A stretch of DNA of 64,000 bases, from NCBI RefSeq assembly GCF_000970685.1, contig NZ_LAJB01000015.1, forward strand, positions 33,777 through 97,776, in the 5' to 3' direction. Of this stretch, positions 51,575-61,258 are shown in pieces; the first letter of the stretch is position 1; each line of letters begins with the position of its first letter. The DNA is from Domibacillus indicus. GTDB taxonomy: Bacteria > Bacillota > Bacilli > Bacillales > Domibacillaceae. The notes beneath the pieces were generated by a model. The model was not told where the DNA came from. It saw only the letters and a list, made by a program, of their open reading frames with translations, and ran no database searches. The translations under genes and the position numbers were made by a program.

Positions 51575-54142
51575 TTGAAAACAAAAGGCCAGTTTAAAAG
51601 GCTCTTGTCTGCTTTTCTAGTAATGCCATTATTAATACCGGGCAGTGCTCTCGCGGATGAGAAACCAAATGATTCTGAACCGATTAAGTTCAGAAATGCT
51701 TCCGTTCATGACCCGTCTGTTATTAAAGATCCGAAAACAGGAACGTATTATGTATTTGGTTCACATATTGATGGGGCTAAATCAACGGATTTAATCAATT
51801 GGGACAGATTCACAAACGGGTATACAACACCAGATAATAAAGTATATGGTGATTTATCCGCAAATCTTGCCGAGTCATTTGAATGGGCAGGAGAAAATGA
51901 CGCGGACAGCAAAGGCGGCTATGCCGTCTGGGCCCCGGATATTTTTTGGAATAAGCATTATGTAAATGAGGACGGGACTAAGGGTGCTTATATGATCTAC
52001 TACAGCGTGTCTTCCACGTATATCCGCTCTGCCATCGGCATCGCGGTGTCGAAGAACATTGAAGGACCGTTTAAATATGTTGATACGATTATGTATTCCG
52101 GGTTTACGAATAAAGAAGCATATGACCAGAACAGCGATGTTAATAAGCACTGGAAAAACACAAATATCGACGAGCTTGTTCAAGACGGCGATATTAATAA
52201 AGTGAATCCAAATTGGTTCACAGAAAACGGGGAATATAATAATAAACTTTATACCAATGCCATTGATGCGAATATCCTCCAGGCTCAAAATAACAAGTTG
52301 TATATGACGTACGGCTCCTGGTCCGGCGGAACCTTTATTTTAGAATTGGATAAGAAAACCGGGCTGCCCAAGCATCCAGGGAAAGACGGCAAAACAAAAG
52401 ATGGAAGAATGATTGACCGTTACTTCGGCACAAAGATTGCTTCCGGCTACGGACGGTCTGCAGAAGGAACATACGCCGTTTATGACAAAGAAACGGATTA
52501 TTATTACCTTTACATCACGTATGGCGGACTGGCGTCTGATGGCGGCTATCAAATGAGACAGTTCCGCTCAAAGAATCCTGACGGACCGTATGTTGATGCA
52601 AAAGGAAATCCGGCTGTTTTCCCGGAATCCTTTGACATAGGAGTTGGAAACTTCCCGGGCAATGATGACCATAAGGACATCGGCAATAAAATGATCGGGA
52701 ACTTCCTGTTTAAAAGAGACCTCGGGGAACCGGGAACAGGAAGCGGTGTTGGATACCTTTCTCCGGGCCATAACTCGTATTTGATTGATAAAAAGCTGGA
52801 CAAGGAATTTATCGTGACTCATACCCGCTTCCCGGAGCAGGGGGAAATGCACGAAGTACGGGTACACCAGACATTTAAAAACAGGGATAAATGGCCGGTG
52901 CCGACACCGTACCGCTATGCCGGCGAAACGATTGAAAAAGTTTCAAAAGCAGATGTCACCGGTGACTATAAATACATTAACCACGGAAAAGAAATTACCG
53001 GCGACCTGACAGAGTCAACGTGGATCAAATTCAATAAAGATCAGACGATTTCAGGGGCTGTAACGGGTACATGGAAGCTTTACGATGATTACCGGGCAAA
53101 AGTAACAATTGATAACGAAGGAACGTATGATGGTGTATTTATCCGCCAGTATGATCCTGTCTCCCAGAGCTGGGTAATGACCTTCAGCGCTATGTCAGGT
53201 GAAGGAGTGGTTATCTGGGGAAGCCATGTAAAAGCGTCTTCTGATAAAGATTTAGTCAAAGCAATCAAACAAGAATTAAGCACAAGCCTGCCATCAACGG
53301 CCATTAGCGATATTACACTGCCAAAAACAGCAGCAAGAGGAGCAGAAATTACCTGGGAATCTTCTCATCCGGAGATCATTTCTGCTGAAGGCTCCGTAAC
53401 ACGGCCAGCCCCTGGTTCCGAAGATGCTGTAGTAGACCTGACTGCTGCGATTAAACTGGGGAATGCAACGGAAACAGTGACAATTAGCGTCACTGTCGCC
53501 GCAAAGTCTGAAGGGGGCTTATCTGCTTTCTACGACTTTAATAACGGTTTGGAGAATCGTACAGGTACGAAAGAGGAAGCGGCTGTGACAGGTAATCGCC
53601 TTAACAACACAGGCGGTGAGATTACCTTTGCTGAAGGAATTGCCGGACAGGCCGCCAAATTTGATGGGAATTCCGGCTTGCGATTAGCCAACGGCTTAAT
53701 TACCGGTGACACGTACACAGTGTCGTTATGGCTCAAGCCCGAGCAAATCACTGAATTTACTACTGCTTTCTTTGGTGCAAGAACATCGAATAACTGGATC
53801 AGCATCGTACCGAAAACGTCCTGGGGCAATACGATGGTCTGGGCACACGACGGCGATGCCTGGTACGATGCCGTGACGGATAAAACAATTCCGGCAGGCG
53901 AGTGGACACATCTTGCTTTTTCTGTCAATGAAGGGAAAGCTGTTTTTTACATGAACGGCGAAGCAAAATACACAGGTGAAAACTTTCCAAACGTATTCAC
54001 TACCGTGGATGCTGCCTTTGGTTTAGGCGTTAACTACTGGGACACTCCTTACAAAGGATTAATGGATGAAGTGCGTGTTTATGATGGAGTATCGCTTCAG
54101 GCTGAAGAAATACAGTCGCTTTACGAAAACCCAAATAAATGA
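51575..54142 (+). CDS. Secreted arabinan endo-1,5-alpha-L-arabinosidase, GH43 with LamG module
   Basis: 855 residues. Start TTG with AAAGGAGG upstream. Signal peptide (KTKGQFKRLLSAFLVMPLLI...SALA, about 1-28). The GH43 five-bladed propeller (about 35-430) carries the catalytic Asp in NASVHDPSVIKDP, Asp in VWAPDIFWN and Glu in RSAEGTYAVY. A GH43-associated beta domain (about 440-560), an atrophied bacterial Ig-like domain (about 570-640, ITWESSHPEII) and a C-terminal LamG/concanavalin-type module (about 648-855) follow. B. subtilis AbnB lacks the last two. Attacks pectin-side-chain arabinan. Confidence 0.93.
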   Translation: MKTKGQFKRLLSAFLVMPLLIPGSALADEKPNDSEPIKFRNASVHDPSVIKDPKTGTYYVFGSHIDGAKSTDLINWDRFTNGYTTPDNKVYGDLSANLAESFEWAGENDADSKGGYAVWAPDIFWNKHYVNEDGTKGAYMIYYSVSSTYIRSAIGIAVSKNIEGPFKYVDTIMYSGFTNKEAYDQNSDVNKHWKNTNIDELVQDGDINKVNPNWFTENGEYNNKLYTNAIDANILQAQNNKLYMTYGSWSGGTFILELDKKTGLPKHPGKDGKTKDGRMIDRYFGTKIASGYGRSAEGTYAVYDKETDYYYLYITYGGLASDGGYQMRQFRSKNPDGPYVDAKGNPAVFPESFDIGVGNFPGNDDHKDIGNKMIGNFLFKRDLGEPGTGSGVGYLSPGHNSYLIDKKLDKEFIVTHTRFPEQGEMHEVRVHQTFKNRDKWPVPTPYRYAGETIEKVSKADVTGDYKYINHGKEITGDLTESTWIKFNKDQTISGAVTGTWKLYDDYRAKVTIDNEGTYDGVFIRQYDPVSQSWVMTFSAMSGEGVVIWGSHVKASSDKDLVKAIKQELSTSLPSTAISDITLPKTAARGAEITWESSHPEIISAEGSVTRPAPGSEDAVVDLTAAIKLGNATETVTISVTVAAKSEGGLSAFYDFNNGLENRTGTKEEAAVTGNRLNNTGGEITFAEGIAGQAAKFDGNSGLRLANGLITGDTYTVSLWLKPEQITEFTTAFFGARTSNNWISIVPKTSWGNTMVWAHDGDAWYDAVTDKTIPAGEWTHLAFSVNEGKAVFYMNGEAKYTGENFPNVFTTVDAAFGLGVNYWDTPYKGLMDEVRVYDGVSLQAEEIQSLYENPNK

Positions 54143-54230
54143 ACGGCCAGCGATGGCTTGAAAAAGTAAAATTGCTAACATACATGCAGGGTCCGTTATA
54201 AATCATTTTATTTTGCCTGCAGCAGCAAAG

Positions 54231-54272
54231 AAAAAGTCCGTGCGGCACAGGAATTTGCCGCGCGGACTTTTT
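54231..54272 (+). terminator. Terminator of the arabinanase gene
   Basis: AAAAAGTCCGTGCGGCA and TGCCGCGCGGACTTTTT around an 8-base loop with one G-U pair; bidirectional in form. Confidence 0.9.
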
Positions 54273-54826
54273 GGTAAAAAGAATTTTCATATGGTATGGA
54301 CAAAAACGAAGGTTAATCTCAGATTTAACAAAATCATTTTCTTTGAATAATATTTTCTTTGTAAAAACCCGTGATTTTTTTCATTTATGGATCAAAAAGA
54401 TATTTCGGAAAAGTAATCATGGAGTGGTGGATACGAAATTGAAATTATTAAAGGCAGTATGAAATTAAACAGGCGGAAATGAAGAAAACACCGGATGAGG
54501 GAATGGGAAAAGGGACAAATTTAAAATGCAGCTTTTTCATTTTTCATTTTAAAGTTAACATAATATTTAGTACAGCATGTAATTTTAAACAATAAGAGGT
54601 TGTTTACATAAATTATGTTGAAAATTTATGATTATTGTTTATTTTTAACATGTTATTGTTAAATAATAGGCTTCCTATCTTTAAGCTATTTTAGCATATA
54701 TAAAAACATAAAACCAATGATTATTTTAAAGAAGAAAGTATTAGTTCAGAGGGGATTATAGCCTCTAATTTTGTACTATCTCTGATATAGTTAGAAACGA
54801 ATGAAAACTTCTATATCATACTCTTT
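54273..54826. other. AT-rich non-coding stretch
   Basis: No frame with gene-like composition or ribosome binding site. Marked drop in G+C relative to the sequence to the left; start of the decaying accessory region. Confidence 0.45.
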
Positions 54827-55367
54827 TTAATTTATAAAGGTGTAGGTATGGCTGTCGTAGTATGTAGCAATTGACCAGCTGTACGGGCCGGGCTTTTTTG
54901 GTGCTCTTGCCGGCATTCCATTTTTTAATACCGCTTCAGTGACAGGTTCTGAAAAAACGGGTTGTGAAGCAACAGAATAAGTAAAATTGATCTTCTTCTG
55001 TGCAACACTGCTCGTTACCTTTATATTGGGAAACAGCTTTGTGATCATACCATTGTATTTCCTTTAACAACCGTTACCGCTTGAGGAATCGTGAGTTTTT
55101 TTCGTTTAAATCGGCTGTGGCAGAACCCTGTGTAACTGTCAGCACATCTGATCCATTCTTTACGAGAATTTTCTTTCCGTTCGTTGAAACACTTCCGCCT
55201 ACCTTCTCAAATACACCACGAAGCGGGACCATGAAACCTTTGTTTGTTCTTTGTGCCGCCCTCCCAAATGAATCTCTTTACTGTTAAATAGCGTTTTATA
55301 GGGAACCGGTGCAGGAGCCATGATTCTAGAGAACAAAACCCCGCCGGTCAAGACAGGAAATAATATA
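54827..55367 (-). pseudogene. Copper amine oxidase N-terminal-domain protein, frameshifted
   Basis: Minus-strand pieces in different frames: signal-peptide-like PVLTGGVLFSRIMAPAPVPY with KTLFNSKEIHLGG, then FMVPLRGVFEKVGGSVST with DVLTVTQGSATADLNEKN, then KLTIPQAVTVVKGNTMV, then a 73-codon tail with VASQPVFSEPVTEAV. VPLR-x-V-[FA]-E-x-[VL]-G is the repeat signature of the Cu_amine_oxidN1 family of surface proteins. At least three breaks, so not functional. Confidence 0.75.
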
Positions 55368-55402
55368 ATATTATCGTAACTAAAAAAAGACCTAAAGAGG
55401 TC

Positions 55403-55816
55403 TTATAAAGCGTTTAAGCTTCTTACTTTATCTATTTGATAAAAAACGCTGTTAACTTCATTGTCAGTTAGATAGGAGTTGTAACGGAATTGAATATTCG
55501 TTAATTCAAGAGGATCTAAAGTTTGTCCACCGTCCATTACTTTATTAACTAAATCCGGAAAATACTCTATCACATACAAAGAATCTAATTTAACAAAACT
55601 TTTCAAATAGAAAGGTGGTTTGAATTTAACTACATTTAAATTAGAAGAGTATAACAATTTATGTTCTTTTTTCTTCACTGAAGAAATATTTAACAATGAT
55701 ATTTGGTTTGATTGTACATCTGTATCCAAGACAAGAAAAGTTCTTGGGTACGTGCATTCCGCTCCGTCGGCAAAATCTAAACACATCATTAAACCTTGTC
55801 CTTGAACTATATTCAT
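55403..55816 (-). CDS. Putative toxin of a Panacea-type toxin-antitoxin pair
   Basis: 137 residues. GQGLMMCLDFADGAECTYPR, TFLVLDTDVQSNQISLLNI and MDGGQTLDPLELTNIQF suggest a PemK/MazF-like SH3-barrel, but the family is not certain. Its ATG overlaps the upstream Panacea gene stop by one base (TAATG), so the two are translationally coupled, antitoxin first. Paired toxins of PanA antitoxins are very diverse. A toxin role is inferred from this pairing. Confidence 0.65.
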   Translation of the reverse strand: MNIVQGQGLMMCLDFADGAECTYPRTFLVLDTDVQSNQISLLNISSVKKKEHKLLYSSNLNVVKFKPPFYLKSFVKLDSLYVIEYFPDLVNKVMDGGQTLDPLELTNIQFRYNSYLTDNEVNSVFYQIDKVRSLNAL

Positions 55817-56478
55817 TAGAAAATAATATGTCCGTGTTTTTCGTCGTAACAGATCGAATAAACGGAATCTTCTCCTCTGAAGTTTTCTAACGTTTCCAAT
55901 AAATCTGTATTCATTGTAATCGTGTTAGGATCATAATAAAATGTAGTTCCATTTACAATTTCATATTTTTCGTCATCATCTTCTTCTGCCGTAGCAAGAT
56001 CAATCACTTCTTTAATTTTATCTAGATCATGTGTACGTATTAGTTCTTCCTCAATAAAAGCGCGTTCCTTATTATGGTAGCCATTGCTTTCTTTTGAGTT
56101 TTCATAAGACTCGATCCAGCTATACTGTTGATGATTTAAATCTGATAAAGTTTGGGCGTCCAGACCACCGAAAATTCTTTCGGCAATTTCTAAGGACCGT
56201 TTTTCTTCTTCAGTTAATTCAGGCTCGTCTGACAAGGCCTCCTGAACTGTTTCATAATGATTGTGTTGATACTGTTGTCGGACGCTTTCAATCACTGTTC
56301 CATTTTTAAAAGCATACATGCTATCTGCAAAAAGTTTTTTATCTTGCAGGGCTAAATGGATCAACTGAGAAAAGTAAAGCATTTTTTGCAACTTCATGTT
56401 ACCATCAAACGTATTACGCGGATAATCATACTCTTTTTTTATGAAGTAGTTAGCAAAATTTTTAGCCTCTTTTGCCAT
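55816..56478 (-). CDS. panA: Panacea (DUF4065/SocA-like) antitoxin
   Basis: 220 residues. The N-terminal Panacea core reads AKEAKNFANYFIKKEYDYPR, MKLQKMLYFSQLIHLALQDK, LFADSMYAFKNGTVIESVRQ. C-terminal acidic extension (about 150-220) with AEEDDDEKYEIV, which may contact the partner. GAGGAGG before ATG. Panacea proteins are the antitoxins of the PanAT systems and also occur in phage proteins related to SocA. Confidence 0.85.
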   Translation of the reverse strand: MAKEAKNFANYFIKKEYDYPRNTFDGNMKLQKMLYFSQLIHLALQDKKLFADSMYAFKNGTVIESVRQQYQHNHYETVQEALSDEPELTEEEKRSLEIAERIFGGLDAQTLSDLNHQQYSWIESYENSKESNGYHNKERAFIEEELIRTHDLDKIKEVIDLATAEEDDDEKYEIVNGTTFYYDPNTITMNTDLLETLENFRGEDSVYSICYDEKHGHIIF

Positions 56479-57047
56479 TGTAGTTCCTCCTCGTGAAACT
56501 AGTCCCTCTTTCTCTCTCTAATAAGTAGTTTATCATAGAAACATCCGTTTGTGTAAAATATTACTTGATTTCTATAATTATGAAACAACATTGTTGGTAT
56601 TTATATATACCATTTATTTAATCTTCAAAATCCTGTTTTTTGTTACTTGCCAATCAAAGTGGGAAATTAAAAAACCTAGCCGGTGAAAGTTAGGGTGTAG
56701 ATAGGTTTGTCCTTCAACACTTTCATACAGAAGAACCTCTATTTGAAGAAATCCTAGTAATGGAAGCAGAATTACCTTTAGATTATACAACGAAATGGAA
56801 AATCCAAGCTGAAGTCAATGAAGGTTAACTTCTTAAACACCAATATCATAATTACGGATTTTCATTTCGCGTACAATTTATCAAGTGCAATGAATAACTC
56901 TACTTCCACCCGACGAACCCAAAAAAGGCCCTAGTTTTTATATATCCAAGACTTTTCCAATACGATATAATTGCATTTGAGTTATATTTAATCTTTAACA
57001 GGCTACTATAAAGTCGGATTAAGTTTGGAGAACAAGGGAGGGATAAA
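56479..57047. other. Intergenic region with a gene remnant
   Basis: A 44-codon open stretch (about 56,691-56,826) reads DRFVLQHFHTEEPLFEEILV, MEAELPLDYTTKWKIQAEVN, EG and a stop, with protein-like composition but no start. LLKHQYHNYGFSFRVQF continues after the stop in the same frame. It is probably the end of a lost gene that I cannot name. Confidence 0.35.
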
Positions 57048-57389
57048 ATGACGGGAGTTAGAAGAACTACTTCAAAGCGGATTAAGTTTATTGGTCTAGG
57101 TCTGATACCTCTAGTGGTGGCCGGGTTAATCACATGGCAGTTGGTTGACAGGCACAAGGAAGTTCAACAAATCGAGTCGAAATTAGGTTTTGGTATCACA
57201 GTGGTAGATAGACAATCACACGATGCATGGTGGGCAGCAACAAGAACGTATGTAGTGAAACCATTGAAAGATGATAAGGAAAATACCATGGAATATATAT
57301 TTTACTTAAATAAAGAAAATAAGATTGAACAATGGGCGAAGTTCAAGGATGGAAAGGCGATCAAACCAATAAATTATGAAGATATGTAA
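57048..57389 (+). CDS. Hypothetical membrane-anchored protein, 113 aa
   Basis: Basic N-terminus, one hydrophobic segment (about 12-31, KFIGLGLIPLVVAGLITWQL), then a soluble domain with DAWWAATRTYVVKPLKDDKE. AAGGGAGG before ATG. Family not recognised. Could be secreted or anchored. Followed by a weak hairpin near 57,396-57,428. Confidence 0.6.
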   Translation: MTGVRRTTSKRIKFIGLGLIPLVVAGLITWQLVDRHKEVQQIESKLGFGITVVDRQSHDAWWAATRTYVVKPLKDDKENTMEYIFYLNKENKIEQWAKFKDGKAIKPINYEDM

Positions 57390-57692
57390 CTACTAAAAGC
57401 CCCGGCTGAATTTGATAGCCAAGGCTTTTCCGACACTATACAACATCATTAAACTGTGGTTTAACGGAGATTTCTTGACGTTTATATATTTACCATATAG
57501 AAATACGTTTAAAGAGCCTGTGGTTCATTTTAGAAAGGATTCTATAATCCAGATAATACAAAATCAAAATTAAATTACCCTTTTATTAGCGTCAAGACTT
57601 AATAAGTATGGTATGGATAATTCCAAAAAAGAGATAACTTTTTTTGGCTGTACAACAATTATCAAAATAGCTAACAGGACATTCATGATAAA
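57390..57692. other. AT-rich spacer before the IS5 remnant
   Basis: Nothing recognisable beyond a weak GCC...GGC hairpin with TTTT at its start. Confidence 0.35.
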
Positions 57693-57695
57693 CTA

Positions 57696-58582
57696 GGTTG
57701 TTTCTGAAAACTAAAAAAATGAAATAAGCCTTGCCCCATCTCGACGTTTCGCCTACAACCATACCCATCAGATTAAAGGGAGATGGGAAGATGACAGGGA
57801 AACGGTATGAGATAGAAGATTATCAATGGAAAAAATCAGCGTGTTCTTTCCGCGGGCAAAAACCGGCCGGGAAAGAACAACCGTGATATGACCAATGCCA
57901 TTTTATGAATCTTCAGAAGCGGCGCTGCCTGGTGGTACCTGCCGGAACGATACGGCCCATGGAAAACGGTGTACAGCCTGTTCTGCAAATGGCAGGATGA
58001 TGGAACCCTCAAAGCTATTTTTCATGCACTACATGTCGAGATCGACGCTGAACATATCATGATTGATTTACCTCTGTCAAAGCCCACCAACATAGCATAG
58101 GGGCTAAAAAGGGGCTGTAAATGCCGAGTCGAACCAACATATCGGCGTAAGCGGCGGCGGGCATACCACGAAAATCCATGCGGTTGTAGATGGATTAGGA
58201 AATCCCCTTTACTTTCAGCTATCTGCTGGCAGCGTTCACGATTCGAAAGTGGCCACAGAAGTTCTTTCCCATGTCCCGCTAGAACAGAACAGCGTCGTGG
58301 CCGACAAAGCCTACGGAACAAACGAAATCCGCTCTTTTCTCACTTCTCATCAGGCAGCTTACGCCATTCCACCTAAATCAAACACAGTCGATCCATGGGC
58401 ATGCGATTGGTGGACCTATAAAGAGCGCCATTCAGTCGAGTGTTTTTTCAATAAATTAAAGCATTTTTGCCGGGTCGCTACTCGTTATGACAAGCTGGCT
58501 GCTTCTTTTTAGCCTTTGTTTATGTCGCTTCTATTTTTATGTTGTCTAAATAAGGGAGAAGTATGGAGTTTTCAGACACACC
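57696..58582 (+). mobile_element. IS5-family insertion sequence, degenerate
   Basis: 887 bp between inverted ends GGTTGTTTCTGAAAACT and AGTTTTCAGACACACC (imperfect, about 16 bp), flanked by the 3-bp direct repeat CTA (57,693-57,695 and 58,583-58,585), the TNA type of several IS5 subgroups. The transposase is broken: MTGKRYEIEDYQWKK opens a short frame, WWYLPERYGPWKTVYSLFCK lies in another, and the DDE part (58,118-58,512) reads HIGVSGGGHTTKIHAVVDG, VVADKAYGTNEIRSFL, YKERHSVECFFNKLKHF. Confidence 0.88.
58118..58512 (+). pseudogene. IS5 transposase, DDE-domain part
   Basis: Open from about 58,118 to the stop at 58,510-58,512. First Asp in HAVVDGLGNP, second Asp in ADKAYGTN, Glu in HSVECFF. The N-terminal third is frameshifted and separated by stops, so no active transposase is expected. 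Confidence 0.85.
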
Positions 58583-58654
58583 CTAGTTATTTACGTTCTC
58601 TCTCTTTCTCTTTATTAGATAACCTTGCGTAAGGTACTAAAGGAGGAATGAAAA

Positions 58655-59232
58655 TTGGCTAGTGTAGAAGTATCAATTATGATATTTATTAAGAATCACG
58701 ACTGGGTAAATCTTTTAGGAAGTGATGCGGATTACGCAGATCACGGGATGCAATTTAATGGGAATGATCGCGAATTCAGCTCATATGGACCAGATTCAAC
58801 AAATTCAAAAACATATCAATATTTAGAAATGGACCGTTTGACTAAGGCTTCGGAGTATCGCGAATATATAGGCCAGACGGTGCGACGAGTATGGGACTCT
58901 AACTCATGCCAGTATTCATATGATTATGCACCGCTATCTGACTTAGACTATATCCAGGATGGATCGGTACAACATACAAACGGTTTAAACTCACTATTAA
59001 TGCTATAAACCTATTACAGTACGGGTCCCCAGCAATTAGTTATACTCTGTATGTAACTATGTACACCAATGGAAGTGTACCTGTTAAAGAAAAATACGAT
59101 GGATACCCAAGTTATGAAATTTGTAAGCGAGTGGACGGTGGACCATTGAAAACGGTATGTCGGTTTACTCAGCAAACAACGAGTTCTCTTCCATACTCGG
59201 AAGAACATTCCGTTAACAAAACGGTAAGTTAA
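58655..59232 (+). pseudogene. DUF3238-like protein, frameshifted
   Basis: TTG start after AAAGGAGG opens MASVEVSIMIFIKNHDWVNL, DDR-like NGNDREFSSYGPDS and YEYIGQTVRRVWDSNS-type sequence, stopping at 59,008. From about 58,965 the next frame continues TYKRFKLTINAINLLQYGSP, AISYTLYVTMYTNGSVPVKE up to TAA at 59,230-59,232. The whole would be about 190 residues. A single base change near 58,960 explains the break. Identity with DUF3238 is tentative. Confidence 0.6.
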
Positions 59233-59247
59233 GTATCGTTTAAAAGA

Positions 59248-59288
59248 AAAACTCTCAAAGAATATTAGTAAATTCTTTGAGAGTTTTA
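59248..59288. terminator. Bidirectional terminator
   Basis: AAAACTCTCAAAGAAT and ATTCTTTGAGAGTTTT around TATTAGTA, perfect 16-bp stem. Confidence 0.92.
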
Positions 59289-59319
59289 TATATATTTATC
59301 TACATACGAATAACGGTTT

Positions 59320-59776
59320 TTATGGACAGACACTTGCAGAGCCTTCCGCTGGAATAAATGACTGAATGAAACTTTCCTTCTCTGCTTGCTCGTCTTCGGA
59401 AGAACCAGCTGCGCCACCTTGTCCGATCTGCTCCTTAGTTAGCTCATCACCGCGTTTATCACAATAGGCCTCTATATCATGCCACTCTACGCTACCGTCA
59501 TCTGTTCGCTCTTGAATGCCGCTCTTGAATGCTTGAATCTGAAGATGTAGTTAAAACTCCACTCTCTGGGATCGTATACACGATTTTATTCTCCTTAACC
59601 TCTAATGGCGGAGCACCGTCAACATTAAAATTAACTACAACTGACTCTTTATTAAACCCATCTGGTAATAGATATACCTTATCAATACCTTTTTCATCTT
59701 CGTTATCGGTACACGCATACGCACCAATAACCACAGCAATAATTCCAAGCAATAAGAATAAAACTTTCTTATTCAA
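59320..59776 (-). pseudogene. Small lipoprotein-like gene disrupted by a 13-bp tandem duplication
   Basis: TTG start with GGAGGGG upstream; LNKKVLFLLLGIIAVVIGAY then Ala-Cys is a lipoprotein-like signal. The mature part (TDNEDEKGIDKVYLLPDGFN; VVVNFNVDGAPPLEVKENK) runs into two perfect copies of CGCTCTTGAATGC on the plus strand (59,507-59,519 and 59,520-59,532), which shift the frame and stop it at 59,498. Removing one copy restores about 60 more codons, ending FIQSFIPAEGSASVCP. The gene is recent wreckage or phase-variable. Confidence 0.7.
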
Positions 59777-60120
59777 GGAACCCCTCCTAACATTTAATAA
59801 TGGATAAAAATCAAAACATACTGTAGCCACCTGATGAATTGAATACACTGCATTAGTGAAGGTGGTACACCTTTCATTTGATGAAATCTCCTCATGCTGC
59901 TAAATCATCGAAGTGACCCAGTGTATTTTCTACAATTATACATTATATGGAGTAGGAGCAAGAGGTGGGGAAGTACAATGAAAAGTTATCTTAGTGTTGA
60001 CAATTCAAATCATCCACTACATATTTATTTGTTATTGACAAAAGAGAAAATTCGCAAAATCTTTAGAATAGTTAACCATTTTATGTTAAATTCTTAATGA
60101 AAGGATAAACTAAAAAAGAG
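59777..60120. other. Spacer with a possible 39-codon ORF
   Basis: ATG 59,978 with AGGTGGGG seven bases upstream opens MKSYLSVDNSNHPLHIYLLL and ends at 60,097. Nothing else supports it. Confidence 0.3.
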
Positions 60121-60579
60121 GTGGTATTTATTAAAAAGAAACTGCTCATCCCAATTTTAGTTGTTGTAGTATCAACTGTAATAGCTACTCCATTTATAAC
60201 AAACTCCTTCGCAAAGGATATTTCTTCTCCGGAAGAATTTGTAAAAGAATATTTGGAGATCGGTAAAGATGGGGATTACGAAAAATTCACTGATCTGGTT
60301 ATTGATGACCGCTTCGGGACAGACAAACAAGAGCTGATTGATGGATATAAACAGCTTTCAAACATTACACCCGCACTAGTTCATTACGAGATTAAGAAAG
60401 TAAAGGAAATTAAGGACGATAAAGCTATTGTCATTACCCGTTTAGAATTTGAAGATGGCAGCGTTGAGCAAGCACCCGTCCACCTAGTCAAACAAAACGG
60501 TGAATGGAAAGTAAAAATCGAACTTAAAGATGCAAAAAAAGATCCTGACTATAAGGTAATAAAGGAACCAGTCAGGTAG
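60121..60579 (+). CDS. Secreted hypothetical protein, about 152 aa
   Basis: Signal peptide KKKLLIPILVVVVSTVIATP to about residue 30 (NSFAKD). Mature domain SSPEEFVKEYLEIGKDGDYE and VIDDRFGTDKQELIDGYKQL, then VHLVKQNGEWKVKIELKDAK, resembles small NTF2-like/DUF4878-type lipoprotein domains. Start unclear: GTG at 60,121 overlaps the GAGGTGG that would serve as ribosome binding site, so an ATT start at 60,130 is possible. Not followed by a clear terminator. Confidence 0.65.
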   Translation: MVFIKKKLLIPILVVVVSTVIATPFITNSFAKDISSPEEFVKEYLEIGKDGDYEKFTDLVIDDRFGTDKQELIDGYKQLSNITPALVHYEIKKVKEIKDDKAIVITRLEFEDGSVEQAPVHLVKQNGEWKVKIELKDAKKDPDYKVIKEPVR

Positions 60580-60782
60580 TAAATTTAGTAACACTTTATT
60601 AGTTATACGAGTATGAATAGAATTACTATTTGTAAAAGTGAAGAGATGCATACCAAACAATTAGCCCTATTTAATTAAAACTTCCTTATAATGGCGCTTC
60701 AATGCGTTCAATCCAGCACTCGCTTTTTCGAGTGGAGGATAAGCAAGTTCTTCTCTATACTAGAAAACGATTTGACTAAAGA
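60580..60782. other. Spacer
   Basis: Contains hairpin CACTCG/CGAGTG near 60,717-60,735. No gene supported. Confidence 0.3.
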
Positions 60783-61096
60783 AACAAATCCTTTTGGGGA
60801 GTAAATACCTCGTTTTTAAATGAAGCTGAAGAAGTAGTATGTGTAGTTGAGGAAGAGCAAATTGCGTTAAAATTCCCTCTAAATTGCTCATTAGTTTGAA
60901 TCTGTCCGGCATGACTACTAACCGGGCTGTCTTTAATATTGCTTGGAAAGAAAAAGAGAAAACCTATGTACTTATCTTTAATGAGGATACAGAGGAAAGG
61001 ACCGAATTAGATCTAAGTGAATATTATGTTACCCTTTTAAGTAAAGATGAGATTAAAACAACAGCAGTAGGGCTATATCACATTCTTTGCCAATAG
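60783..61096 (+). pseudogene. Remnant of an unidentified gene in two frames
   Basis: One frame reads SFWGVNTSFLNEAEEVVCVV then EEEQIALKFPLNCS and a stop; from about 60,890 the next frame continues TNRAVFNIAWKEKEKTYVLI, FNEDTEERTELDLSEYYVTL to 61,096. Protein-like composition but no recognised family. Confidence 0.4.
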
Positions 61097-61175
61097 CATA
61101 AATAATATGCTCCCCGGGCTATTCCGAGTGAAATCTTCGACGTGGGAGTCCAAACCTATACTAAAAAGGCTTAAT

Positions 61176-61216
61176 AAAAAATCCAATGTAGGAGTATTTC
61201 CTACATTGGATTTTTT
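61176..61216. terminator. Bidirectional terminator ending the peptide/immunity-like unit
   Basis: AAAAAATCCAATGTAGGA and TCCTACATTGGATTTTTT, nearly perfect 17-bp stem. Confidence 0.92.
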
Positions 61217-61258
61217 GCTTGTTGAGGCAATAATATTGTTATGATAACCAGCCGTAAA

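Noticed and set aside
59894..60097. 67-codon frame with the start at 59,894
   Set aside because: Only the internal ATG at 59,978 has a ribosome binding site; nothing else supports a gene, so it is noted in the spacer entry only.
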